Assembly (NCBI GenBank): GCA_965178125.1
Contig: OZ237737.1
Location: forward strand, 992,001 to 1,056,000
Source of the DNA: Bilabrum cf. latius
Taxonomy: Eukaryota > Bigyra: Bicosoecida > Bigyra > Bicosoecida
Reading direction: 5' to 3'
Length of the DNA stretch: 64,000 bases
Both the position numbers and the translations under genes were made by a program. Below the pieces are notes generated by a model. That model was not told the DNA's origin and made no database searches. It saw only the letters and a program-made list of their open reading frames with translations. Below, piece after piece: positions 53,069-63,677 of the stretch. Numbering within the stretch: the first letter of the stretch is position 1; every line of letters starts with the position of its first letter.

Positions 53069-53922
53069 GATGGGCGGCATGGCGAGCGTGGTTCGGGGCC
53101 TCGACCTCGCCGCCGTTTGAGTACTTGATCATTTAGTAGTGAGGAGCATCATGACCGGTGCGGCAGATACCATGGTACTAGGACTGGAAGGCAACGGCAG
53201 TAGCCAAGTGGGTTGTACACTACACCCGCGCGGCGTGCCTTGCCGGCCCTTTGTGGCTCAACCAGCCCGAATTCCTGGAATCTGCTGGCATTCGGTCGTC
53301 CATCGGCAGGTCACGTGGGGAGCGATCAGAGCAATGCAGTACCGCAGTTGTATCGGCGCTTGCTCGCATAGAATCTAGCTCTGCTCGTCATCGTGGCTGC
53401 TGCCGTGTGTAGCTATCGCTTTTTGAATCCTAGATGCCGAGAGATTCAATACCTTATGCAATCACAATGCACCAAACAGGGACCGCACTATGTGCCAGTA
53501 TCACAGGCACGTACGGTTTCTGAGCCCCGCCATGGCGTCCCTCTCGCCGACTCGCAGATGCCTGTTTTCGACTACCGTGACGGACGATTTGGGGCGCTGC
53601 TTCGGTCTTCCCTGGTATTCTGTCCGGCACCGCTAGTAGTGTCCCTCCGGAATACAGGAGGCCGACTTGATGGCGTACGAAGACCATAGTCACTGCACCC
53701 CACCATACGCACGAGCGCAGAGCCTTTGCGCCATGGCCGCGCCTAGCCGCCAGGCAACCTCAAAACTACTCGCAACTTTGAAATCTTGATTTCGAGCTTT
53801 GCGCGAAGCGAGTCTGAGCACTACAAGGGCTTTGAAGTCTTTCCGGAGGTATTGGTGCCGAATTTGTTGTTACCCTAAACTATTCCTGTTTTTTTGAGGG
53901 GAAGGATTTCAGTAAGGTTGCC
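53069..53922. other. Intergenic region with no recognised gene
   Basis: About 850 bp lie between the stop at 53068 and the next ATG at 53923, both on the plus strand. Short ORFs at 53139-53378 and 53393-53689 show no domain or composition that would support a gene. It should hold the 3' end of the giant gene and the promoter of the next one. Confidence 0.4.
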
Positions 53923-55906
53923 ATGGACACCTACACGCCGGTGATCACAATGGCGGAGCTGCCCTTAGGTGACCAAGAACTCTTGATGCAGTTTCTGGTC
54001 AAGAAGAGGATTCAGGTATGTTACTTATTCTTTAAATGAGATGCATAATGGTCGAACTGGTGCGCTTGATTGCACATGCAGGCTGCAAATGCAACGGGTC
54101 CAATTCCGAACGATCAACTGCACCCACCCGGCTCCTTCGCCCTATGCTGATTGCTTAACGGAAATGGCTTGCTATTTGCTTTCAATGAACAAATGTTGCA
54201 GTTTTTCAAGGACTCCGACGGCAGCTATGTTGCCAACGTGCGCATGCATGACGAGGACTCCGCCAAAGAAGCTGGTATCTCGGATGAACCGGATGATCTG
54301 GAACAGACTGGAAGATCGGTAGCGTCCAGGAAAGAACAAAGTGCGCCATCGTCTGCCAGCAGGGGCAAGGGAAGATCATCGAGTAGGGGGGCCTCTATCG
54401 GTCCCGATGATATGCTGCGCAGTGTAACCTAGCAAGGTCGGGCTCTGTTTGACACGACGTCTTACTCTGCATTTGTGTAAGCGATGTCGTTGACACGTAT
54501 CAAGCGTTGGCATGCACTATTGCAACGGGTCTTCGAACTCCAAGCCTGCTTTGGAATTGATGCTCCTCTTCTCTTATCCACGCAGTGACTTGATCAGCAG
54601 CAAGGACACCGCACGCAAACCCAAGCGCCGCCCGCTGTCATGGCTAATGCGAATTATCGAGGATCTGTACAATACACGGTATAAGCGGGACACTTCCTCC
54701 ATGTTTGACGAGGACGGAGAGGGCAAGGAGGCCGGCACGAACCCTGACGACCAGCTCAGCCAGCGATTCCCGATTTTCGTTGTGCAGCAGCAGCTCAAGG
54801 TATTCGGGCTCAAGAGCCTGGTAGACTCCACGTGCTGGGACATTCTATACACGATGCACGAGGGACGAAGGGAGCACGTGGAGTGCGAGCTGTTCGCCAG
54901 GTTCCTCGAGGAGTACTACGACCCAGACGACCTGCTCTACTTCCTGTACGTGAGGTCCGTCATCGAAAAGGAGCTCAAGATTGACTTCCGGTCGCGATGG
55001 TCCGAGATTGGCAGGGGTGGCGCCAGCAGGACTGGCACACCGCACCCCGTGTACCTCAACCAGCAGGAGTGCCGCACCGTGGCGAGGGTCGTTTTCGGCT
55101 CCGAGTCGGACCCGCTGTGCCGCAAGTTCCTGCGGGTGGTGGACGAGGATCTCGCGGGCTCCCGCAGGATCGAGGTCATGCGCTACCTGCAGCTGGCTGT
55201 GGACGACTACCACGAGTCGAGGCCCGCCGATGGGGAGGAAGACGGCGGCGCGGCTGAGGGTGCTGGAGGTGGGGGCGAGCCCGTGCAGATGGGCCAGGAC
55301 GAGCAGGACCGCCTGGTCCGTGATGCAGAGAGGCAGTACGAGCAGAGGCAGAGGGAGCGCGAGAGGAACGGGCAGGGCAACGACGGGGCCGCCGCTGCAC
55401 CATCGGCCGAACCACCAGCGGCCGCCCCCGCCGATTCCGGGGCCGGGCCCGGCGGCGATTCTGGCGATTAGCCGACGGTGAGCAGGGAGCTGCTAGAGCG
55501 CCTGAGCGTGGCGCTGCATGAATCGAACCAGACCTACCTCGGCGGGCTGATGCGCCAGGCGGAGGGCCTCCCGAAGGACGCGCGGGACAACATCAAGATC
55601 GAGTTGGAGAAGGCGCTGAACAACGTTGTGGATCTGCAGCTGCAGAACTGCATCGGGGACGTGGAGGCGGGCGGTTCCATCGACAAGGACGCCAAGCCGC
55701 TCTCTGCTGCATTCAGGGAGGTGATCGATTCGCAGCACGACGCGGATTCGAACCAAGCGGCCATTTCGTCGTTCTGCAGGCTGCTGGCAGCATCGAAGGC
55801 AGTCAGGGGCAGCCTCGAGCCTATGGCTCAGATGATGGTGACGTTCGTGACTTCCAAACAAGCAGGTGCCGCTGCGGGAGGTGCCGACGCAGCTGGATCG
55901 TCTTGA
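53923..55906 (+). CDS. Conserved-looking soluble protein, three exons (562 aa)
   Basis: Exons are 53923-54015, 54202-54476 and 54586-55906, ending at TGA 55904-55906. TAG at 54430-54432 and 55469-55471 is read as Gln. Exon 1 encodes MDTYTPVITMAELPLGDQ and on to KKRIQ, and exon 2 continues FFKDSDGSYVANVRMHDED. A Ser/Arg-rich segment then leads into a compact helical block (about residues 120-290). That block has the motifs LSWLMRIIEDLYNTRY, KVFGLKSLVDSTCWDIL, FARFLEEYYDPDDLLYFLYV and EVMRYLQLAVDDYHES. An acidic Gly/Ala/Pro linker and a helical C-terminal domain follow. No signal peptide or membrane helix is seen. The helical block looks like an ordered conserved domain and reminds me of uncharacterised flagellar proteins, but I cannot name the family with confidence. 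Confidence 0.72.
54016..54201 (+). other. Intron 1 of the gene at 53923-55906
   Basis: The donor GTATGT follows the CAG codon and the acceptor is TGTTGCAG before TTTTTCAAG; 186 nt, phase 0. A candidate branch region (CTGATTGCTTAAC) lies about 50 nt upstream of the acceptor. An earlier AG at 54081 would lead into TGA at 54148-54150, which argues for the later acceptor. Confidence 0.75.
54477..54585 (+). other. Intron 2 of the gene at 53923-55906
   Basis: The donor is GTAAGC and the acceptor CCACGCAG; 109 nt, phase 2. The joined codon is GT|T (Val), giving TSYSAFV then DLISSKDTARK. If the intron is kept, an in-frame TAA (54478-54480) ends the protein. A donor two bases upstream (GTGTAA) would not keep the frame. 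Confidence 0.72.
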
Positions 55907-56124
55907 GCTAGCCTGTCATGAGCTCGTTGGCTGGGGCTGCGTCCTCGACAACGTGTTTATCACGAGTTGTCTAGAAGTATAAATGTCTTCAAGGAGTGCC
56001 GCCAAGTCTCAGAACCTTCCAATCCACCCGTAGACTGCACAGAAACGATTGGGTCGGGAATCGCTCTCGTCACCCCGCCGTCAACAAGTGTATCGAATCA
56101 CTGGCAGTTTCTGAGGTCGGAAGC

Positions 56125-58374
56125 ATGAGTGCCGCGAGTACAACCGAAATATCTGAAGACTCTCCCCTGGGAGACGCGTGCTATGTGGCTGTTCGCGCCC
56201 CAGCAGAGCGCTAGGCTCGGATAAAGCTAAGGGCGGTACTGCTCGCATCTGGCTGGCGTCGCGCGCGCATGCTGCATGTCCTGCCCGTAAAGGCAGGGGA
56301 GGAAGTTTACATAGATTAGTCCCAGCAAAATCGGCTGATCCTGCACACGGGTAGCTTGCCAAGCCCGTGTGTGTGCTATTCAACCACGGATCTTGATGTG
56401 ACCGCGTTGCGGCTGCACCACCTCGGGATTCCGTTCCAATACCTGGGTCACAAGGGAAATTTGGACCAATTTGACCTGCGAGCTCTCTCAACGGCAAGTC
56501 TTGAGCCTAAGCTCCGATTGCTGGTCCCCAGAGAAGCCGACAAGACAGCCGCGTTCCCGAAGCGGCCGCTGGCCTCCGAGAAGCCGGATGAAGATACCCA
56601 CAGCGACTTCGAACTTCCCTTGATCTAGGGCCCACTAAAGGCAACCAAGAAGAAGGTGGATGCTTTGGGAGCAGCTCTGCGTGTCAACGGCGTAGTTGGG
56701 ATACTTTGTAGGGATCCGCACTCGCCCGCCAGCGTCGCGGTGTTTAGCCAAAAGTAGGTCGCACCTTTGCAGCCAGCGGCGTTTGTTGGCATGTACCTGA
56801 ACGATGTATGCCGAGGATTCGCCGACGGCATGCTGCCTCCGCTGGCCAGATCGTTCCAGGATCCTGCAGGTGAGGGAGCCCTGCCTGTTGAAGGGAAAGT
56901 CGAGCGCGAAGCCAGAGCCGAAGTAGACGAAGACTACGCCTACGAGCTCGACGTGTACACTAATTTGGAGCGCATTGGACACCAAAGCTTGCCACAGAAC
57001 CGCAAGGAGCGAATCGAGTTCCTGCGAGCAGCATCTGCTTGGGAGGAGCAGCTGCGAGCAGACGAGGAAGCAGCGGACCACAAGAGCATCCCGTCGATCG
57101 TTGACTGCCCTTTGCCAGCAGGCAAAAGCAGCTATAGCGAATCAAGCGACGGTAACGAATGGGGCGTGCGCAGCGCGATGCTTCGAGCCATCTAGTAGAG
57201 TGAGCAGTTGTCGGGTGCAGCGGTCGGATTCCGCGGCGGCAGTGATGAGAATCTGGGCCTGGCCATCCCATCCAAGGACCCTGCCAGGTCCAGGGACTTC
57301 TTTCGTCGGCTGGGTTATTCCACTGGCAAGTCCGTGCGGTCCCCTCTCGACGTCTTCGTCATGACTGACGGCTTGGGTTTCGTGAGCATCGTGTCTGAGT
57401 CCTTCTGCCAGGGGCTCGAGAGGCCGGCCCTCATAGTAAACGCCACCGTGTGGGAGGCTGCAGCCACGCGATCGCGGCTGTGGGGCGTTACAGCCGAGCT
57501 TTCAGTGGAAGAATTGCAGCTAAACAAGGCCGCCACGGAAGCCAAGGCGGCAATGTGGCGAATTGGGGCTCCGGAGTTGCTCAAGGCAGCTAGGTCCGAC
57601 AAGCTGCGGAGGTCTAGCAGCCTTGGGGCCGCTGTACAGGCGAGCGACAGCCAGCCGTCCGCGCTGGAGGCGCTGTCTATCGGTTCGGACGATGAAGACG
57701 TGCACGGGGTGCACGATGGAGACATGGCTGTTCGGAAATCTCGTGGCCGAAGCGGTTCCGTGAACAGGACAGGGTCTGCTGGAAGCACGGGCTCTGGCTC
57801 TGAACAGAAGCACAGGCCTGCTGCTCGGCAATCATCGGCGGGTCGACCGGTGGGGATCGATCCACTGGTCAGGGCGCCACCGGGTACGGGGGCACCCGGC
57901 GTGGAGCTGGTGCTCGTGGGCTTCACCGAGTCACCGGAGGGCAACGGCATGAGCGTGTGGTCGCAGGTGCAGCTGTTCTGCGTTCTGTTTGTGGTTCTGT
58001 CCGTCCTGCTGCTCGTATTGGCGGAGTTAATTGGGCATGCCGCAACGGGGGAGTCATTGTTTGCATGGATGGACCAGCACATCGTCCCTGCTGCGGGCGA
58101 CTACATGTCGAAGGCCGTGAGGTTTGTCGGCCTCGAGGCCGCGGTCGACTGGGTGCTCCGGCTCGTGGGATCTGGGGGGCAGTCAGACGTGGATGCTGCC
58201 CAGGGCGTGGGGTACGATGCGGCGGCTGGGGCAGAGGTGGCACGGGGTAGGCTTTCTGGCGTCGCGGGGGCGGCATCGTTCGGGTACGTGCCGGGGCGGG
58301 GCATGGTGCGAGCAGATGGAAGCCACGATGACTCTGAGTGGCAAAGCGGGGGTGATAGGTGGGAGGAACTATGA
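56125..58374 (+). CDS. VOC/glyoxalase-like protein with one C-terminal membrane helix (749 aa)
   Basis: From ATG 56125 to TGA 58372-58374 the frame is open through six TAGs (56212, 56317, 56626, 56755, 57193, 57196), the last two adjacent. Two segments resemble halves of a vicinal-oxygen-chelate fold. They are SPCVCYSTTDLDVTALRLHH followed by LGIPFQYLG (residues 85-115) and AIPSKDPARSRDFFRRLGY followed by a strand-rich stretch (about 380-440). Key metal ligands could not be assigned, so enzymatic activity is doubtful. A Ser/Gly/Arg-rich linker follows, then one hydrophobic helix at about 612-638 (LFCVLFVVLSVLLLVLAEL) and a Gly/Ala-rich tail. The frame is open further upstream to a GTG at 55996; 56125 is the first in-frame ATG I accept. 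The family assignment is tentative. Confidence 0.68.
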
Positions 58375-58455
58375 TGGTGATGCACCGGCGCTTTGCATTG
58401 CTCTACTTCTAATTTCACGCGTGCTATCTTTCTTGAATCAAGCGAAACGTCACCG

Positions 58456-59229
58456 TCAGTACCGCCCACCACTGGCAGCTGGCACCGGCCCATCATCCGG
58501 GTCGTGCTCCCTCGTCGCAGCGGCACCCCCCTACTCCTACGACCCACACCAGTACTACACGGATGGACACGCCGAACTTCCAATGCTACCGTATGTGCTA
58601 CTAATGTACACGGAAAAGTACACTAGCGACATGAACGAAACAACCGCGACTAAAATAGATGCAGGGAGCGATGGGTAGAACCGCACGAACCCAAGTAGTC
58701 CTAGAGACACGAGAAATGTTGTTATCCCCCATGTGAAGCAAGAAAAAGCAAATTCCCAGTCACGCTCGCACCTCCTGACCCAGAAATCCCCAAAGCCGTG
58801 GGTATTGTCAACAACAGATTGCTTCTCGTCGTACTCTAGTATAATTACGAGCAAAAATGAGCATATCAGAGTAGACGTTAGCGTCATTGCAATTGCCAGA
58901 GCGCAACTAGTTGCCCATGTTGCCAGTAATGCGGGCTACAGAGACTATGTGTCCACCTGCGTCTCGACGAGCACCACCATCTCGAAACCAGCCAGCAGTG
59001 CCGCAAGCTGTGATACAGTCTAAAGCTGCATCACTCGTTTGTCAACCAATCGTCTACAGTCTCCTAGCTTCTCTGCGCGGCAGGACCTTTTCATCACGTA
59101 CACGTTGCATCTTTCAGACTCGGAAACAGGTCTATTCGAAGCGGAGCATGCAGGTCTTACAGTATCGCTTCTCGATCTATCTGTACACCAAATCCTCTGC
59201 TCTGGCCTTTCTTTGGAACACAGCTTCAT
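58456..59229 (-). CDS. ORAI-type store-operated calcium channel homologue (257 aa)
   Basis: This reads from ATG 59229-59227 to TGA 58458-58456 with six TAGs as Gln (59022, 58947, 58938, 58557, 58539, 58533). Four membrane helices match ORAI in order. TM1 is AALLAGFEMVVLVETQVD and carries the pore glutamate (ORAI1 E106) and the nearby Phe, Val and Asp. TM2 follows PALLATWATSC. TM3 starts at ERDWEFAFSCFTWGITTFL, matching the family's ELAWAFS start. TM4 is in ASILVAVVSFMSLVYFSVY. ORAI forms hexameric Ca2+ channels gated by STIM. By eye, the basic residues that line the inner pore in ORAI1 (R91, K87, R83) align with Gln, Gln (a UAG) and Val. Later ATGs at 59094 and 59031 are alternative starts; 59229 gives a family-like length. 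The gene is head-to-head with CFAP57. Confidence 0.82.
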
Positions 59230-59252
59230 CTGCCTGGTAAAGTGCTTCCACC

Positions 59253-62200
59253 ATGGCACCAGAAAATTGTACGCAAGGGTAGTTGCTGTTCAAGCATAAA
59301 TCTGAATTTCGGTGAAACCACTCGCCTCATTCCCACAACGGCTACTATTACGACAATATAGGGCGATTTGTTGCACAAGCTGATTGCCGACTAGCATGGC
59401 AGCAACTTTATCATATAGGTATGTGGAATTACTAGACACCCACCCGTTCAATAGCGAAAATGCCTCGCCAAAGTGCTGTACCATGATTCGTTCCCAACAC
59501 GGCTGCGTCGCAGGCATATATTTGGCGTCAAAGGAGACGTTAAGAATGGCTTGCACTTCTACGATGACGATGTTGTTATTTATCCCGCTGGCCATCACAT
59601 TGTGAAGCTGCAGCTGGAAAGCAAGCTACAGGAATTCATCAACGGGTCCGAGCAATCCGGTGGAGTCTCTGCGGTCACAGTCAGTCGAACACGGAAACTC
59701 ATTGCTGTCGCTGAGCAGGCCGCGTCGAATGCAGGTGATGTCTCGACGACTGGAGCAGCGGCTGGAGGAGCTGGCTCGGTTGCTGGGGCCAACGAAGGAG
59801 GTGGTCGTGCGGAAGCTGCGCAGCGAGGGCTGGAGCGGCGGCAGAGCCGTCCTTTCGTGACCGTTTACAACTTGCGCCGGCTCTACCGGATCAAACAGTT
59901 GGACGCACCCGACATCGAATCGAATCGCTTCGAATGCCTCGATTTCTCTTCGGACGAGCGGCGGCTCCTTGCACTCGGCGGCGGGCCCGACTGGCGCCTG
60001 GTCGTTTTTGACATCGAGCGAGCGCGGGTTGTTGCATCGATCGCAGTTTCATCGAGCGCATCTCTCGCGGTATTTGGCGCTTCGTTCAACCCCGCAAACG
60101 ACACGAAACTTGCCGCGTACGGCGACGGCGTGTTCCGGTTCTTGTCGCTGGAGGACGAGGACAAGCTGGCGGTCATCCCGTCGAGCGCTCGGTTCGCAGA
60201 GAGGCCGCCCGCGGAGTACAAGGCCCACGCATGGCTGCCCGACGACATGAGCGTCCTGGCCACGGCCCAAGGAGAGCTGCTCTTGTTCCTCAGAGAAGTG
60301 CTGCTCGCGGTGCTGGCGTCCGGGCCGGGCTCGCCGGGCGAGGCCGTTGAGTGCATCCTGCCGTATGAGAGGGGGTTCCTGGCCGCTGGGAAAGGGGGCA
60401 CCGTGCGGCTGTATGCGCCCGCGGAGGAAGAGGGCGTCTACTTTGTGTGCGCCAAGAGATTTCGCATCGGCGCGGGTCTCATCGAAGGCAGCCTGCGGGT
60501 GCACAGCCTGGCGGTGAGCCCTTCGGCAGAGAGGCTCGCACTCATGACTGCGGGCTGCCAGATGCTGCAGCTTGACCTGGCCAAGGCAGTCCTGAAGGAA
60601 GAGACTCCGTTTCAGCCGCTGGGCGCGCACGCGCACGGCCCTTCACCGGGCAGTGCGATGCTTCCAGGAGCGGCCGGTGACGCAGAGGCAGCCGCTTTCG
60701 AGGCCCACCACGGGGGCTCTTCGGCGGCAGCCGCCGCAGCAGCCGCCGCGGCGGCTGCCGCTGCCGCTTCTAGGGTGACCGGTGAGGACGGAGATGACGG
60801 TGAGGGAATCAGCGCGGACGGTCCAGTGGCGGTGGCGAGGACGAGCACCGTGACAGGTCTGGACGCGTGCGTGCGGAAGCCCTTGCTTGTGAGCTCGGGC
60901 GAGGACGGCACGGTGCGCGTGTGGAACTACCTCGAGAAAACGCAGGAGTTGTGCGTCAACTTGGGCGAGCAGGTGTCCAGCGTGGCCATTCATCCCAGCG
61001 GGTTTCATTTGCTGGTGGGAGGCTCCGACAAGCTACGGGTGTACAACCTGCTGCTGGACGACTTGCGGCTCGTGAAAGAGGTGCAGATCAAGGGGTGCAC
61101 CGAGTGCAGGTTTTCAAACGGCGGGCACCTGTTTGCCGCGGCCAACACGCAGCTAGTGCAGGTGTACAACTTCCTCACGTGCGAGATGGTCAGCACGCTC
61201 AGGCACAACGGCAGAGTGCAGTCGATCCGATTCACTCCTGATGACTAGCTGCTGGTATCGTCGGGCTTGGATGGAGCTGTGTACGGCTGGGACTGGCGGG
61301 CGGGAAAACGGACGTACGAATTTGTGCACAAGCGATCGCAGTTCACGTGCGCAGTGCCGAGCGCCGACGGCAGCACGTCGTACGCGGTGTCGCGTGACGG
61401 CAGGCTGTGCATGGCGGACATGAGAACGGGTGCCGTAGTGCAGGAGCTATCCCACGACGAGGCGCCGGGTCTGGTCGCTCTTGGAATGGGCGGTCGCTTC
61501 CTGTTTTCTGCCCTGTCTTCCACCGCTGGAGAGACGTCTAATGCGGCGTTAGGTTCGTCCGGTGCTCCGCTGACGCCCGGCATGTCTGGCGCAATCTCTG
61601 CGCAGGTGGTCGGCAGCGTGATGTCGTATCCCATGCCGTTTACCACCAAGCAGAGCTTCTGCTACCCCGCTGCTTCGGGGGCGGTGACGCGGCTGATGCT
61701 CACGCCGGACCAAACGCACCTCGTGACAGCCGGCGTGGATGGCAGCATCTGCGTCATGGAGGTTCGAGACAAGGATGGACGCATCCCGCTGGTTGGAACC
61801 GCGGGTGCCTCTTCCGGTCAGTCGGCGGGTGGATCAGGGAGCGCCGCCGGTGGGGCCACCACAGCTAGGCTGCCCTGGGCTGACGAGGTCCTCATGACTA
61901 GGACGCTCCTGGAGGAGATGGCCCGGCAGATCCAGACCCTCAGCGAGCAGTACGAGGAACTCATCAGCAACAACGAATACAACATGAGGATGCGCGAGAT
62001 TAATTTCCAGGATGACATGAAGAACGTGGGGCAGAGGTACCAGGCAGAGCTGGATCGAGAGAAGACCCAGCTGAGCATCGAGAAGGAGGAGCTCGAGGAC
62101 CTGCAGCGGGAGTTCGGCGAGAGGCTCGCGGCCATGGAGGTGGCTCACCGGTCCGAGATGCAGAAGCGCGAGGCCGTGTACCAGGGATCGATCATGGAAG

Positions 62201-63558
62201 AGGTGAAAAAGTACCAGGAGCTCGCAAGGGAGGTGGATAGGACGGCGGATGACCAGCGGAGCAGGAGACGAAAGCAGCTGCAGTCCCACAGAGAGGAAGT
62301 TGCCGCGCTCACTGATAGGTACGAGAAACAGTTGGAAGCCGCTCGCAAGAAACGAATCGGGATGGAGGAAGCGAACGCCGGCCTGCTGCGCGACTGGTCC
62401 GAAACAGAGGGGCAGATGACGGGGGATCTCGACGACGAGGTGGCGGAGATCAAGAAGCAGTACGAGGCGAAGCTGGAGCAGGAGAAGCAGATGATCCTGA
62501 AGAACAAGAGCAAGTCTGGTGTGCTCAAGAAGAAGTTCGAGGTGCTCCGGCAGGAGTTGGATGACCAGGAGGAGGAGATGGCGGGCCTGCACGAGACGCA
62601 GGAGAGTCTCCGTCTGCAGATCCAGACGCTCACCAAGGAGGTGCAGGTCCTCTCGGACATGATCGTGCAGAAGGACTCCAAGATCGGCGACAAGGAGAAG
62701 CAGATCTACGACTTGAAAAAGAAGAACCAGGAGCTGGAGAAGTTCAAGTTTGTGCTGGACTACCGCATCAAGGAGCTCAAGCGACAGATCGAGCCGCGGG
62801 AGCGTGAGATCCGGGCCCTCAGGAAGCAGATCAAGGAGGTGGATGCAGAGCTCGAGGAGTACCACGCGCTCAACGCTAGGCTTGACGAGAAGATTGGCGA
62901 CCACCGGAAGGAACTGGGGGAGAAGACCAAGCAGCTGAACTAGGCGCAGCAGAGGCTAGCGGAGCGGATCGCCAGCCGGGACGCGCTGCTCGCCGACTTG
63001 GAGACGATCAGCGGGATCGTGCTGGAGCACGACCAGCTGTCCAAGCGAGTGCGTGAGATGTGCGACTTGCATGTGCCGAAGGGTCTCGTGGTTCCGAAAG
63101 AGTCGGACGAGGTCAAGGGCGAGTACGAGCGGCAGTCCAAGTATCTCGAACAGTCCGTGTCGGCCCTGCGAAAGAAGATTGGCAGAGACGAGGCGGCCAA
63201 CCGCGCGGAGAGCCTCCGAATCATGCAGCACAACATGAGGCTCATTCAGGAAATATCGGCTCTGCGAGCCGAGGTGCAGAAACTCAAGGCGAGACGATAG
63301 GAGATCCGGATGGGTCGGAGCGGCAGACCGGCAGCCAGCGATGGCGCCAAGGGGGCCGCAGGTGGTGGAGCAGGCTCTGCCACCGCATCAGGCGCGACCT
63401 CGGCCGCCGCGCAGAGCGCTAGAGCGTTGGATTTGTTGTCAAAGGTGGAGTCTGCAGAGGAGGAAGAAAGGAAGCTGAGCGAAGCGGCCGAGGTGTTGGA
63501 GCAGGCCCTGCTGCTTGCCAAGCCAGTCTCGGCTGCCGGCGCTGCTGGCACGATGTAA
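59253..63558 (+). CDS. CFAP57: CFAP57 (WDR65), axonemal WD-repeat coiled-coil protein (1,356 aa)
   Basis: Exons are 59253-59278 and 59514-63558, ending at TAA. TAG at 61246, 62941 and 63298 is read as Gln. Exon 1 gives MAPENCTQ and splicing gives the family N-terminus HIFGVKGDVKNG, with YPAGHHIV soon after. The N-terminal half has WD repeats (CVRKPLLVSSGEDGTVRVWN, LDGAVYGWDW, LMLTPDQTHLVTAGVDG). The C-terminal half is a long coiled coil containing the CFAP57 signature YDLKKKNQELEKFKFVLDY and IKELKRQIEPREREIRAL. CFAP57 is an inner-arm/regulatory axonemal protein, about 1,250 residues in human, so this copy is slightly longer. An uninterrupted Ala run lies between the WD blocks (60727-60768). 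TAG 61246 sits in a loop of a WD repeat just before LLVSSGLDGAV. Under the standard code the gene would look broken into four parts. Confidence 0.93.
59279..59513 (+). other. Intron of CFAP57
   Basis: The donor is GTAGTT after 26 coding nt and the acceptor GCTGCGTCGCAG; 235 nt, phase 2. The joined codon is GG|G (Gly) and restores the conserved CFAP57 N-terminus. The unspliced frame hits TGA in the intron. Confidence 0.75.
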
Positions 63559-63677
63559 TTGGAACTGACAAGAAAAATGCTTGCTGGTTAAAGACCGACC
63601 AGCATAAGCTGCGCGCAATCCTAGATCCCACGTGCTTCTGAGTTCAATGGTCTGACTCCACTATGGCCAGTGGCCAG

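Noticed and set aside
54082-54150. Alternative exon from the acceptor at 54081
   Set aside because: It runs into TGA at 54148-54150 within 23 codons; the acceptor at 54201 gives a continuous protein.
59473-59513. CFAP57 starting at the non-ATG site 59473
   Set aside because: The residues before HIFGVKGDV are not family-like, while splicing from the ATG exon at 59253 gives the expected N-terminus.
61834-62904. Long antisense ORF (356 codons) opposite the CFAP57 coiled coil
   Set aside because: A Leu-rich antisense shadow of GC-rich Glu/Lys/Gln codons; no recognisable domain.
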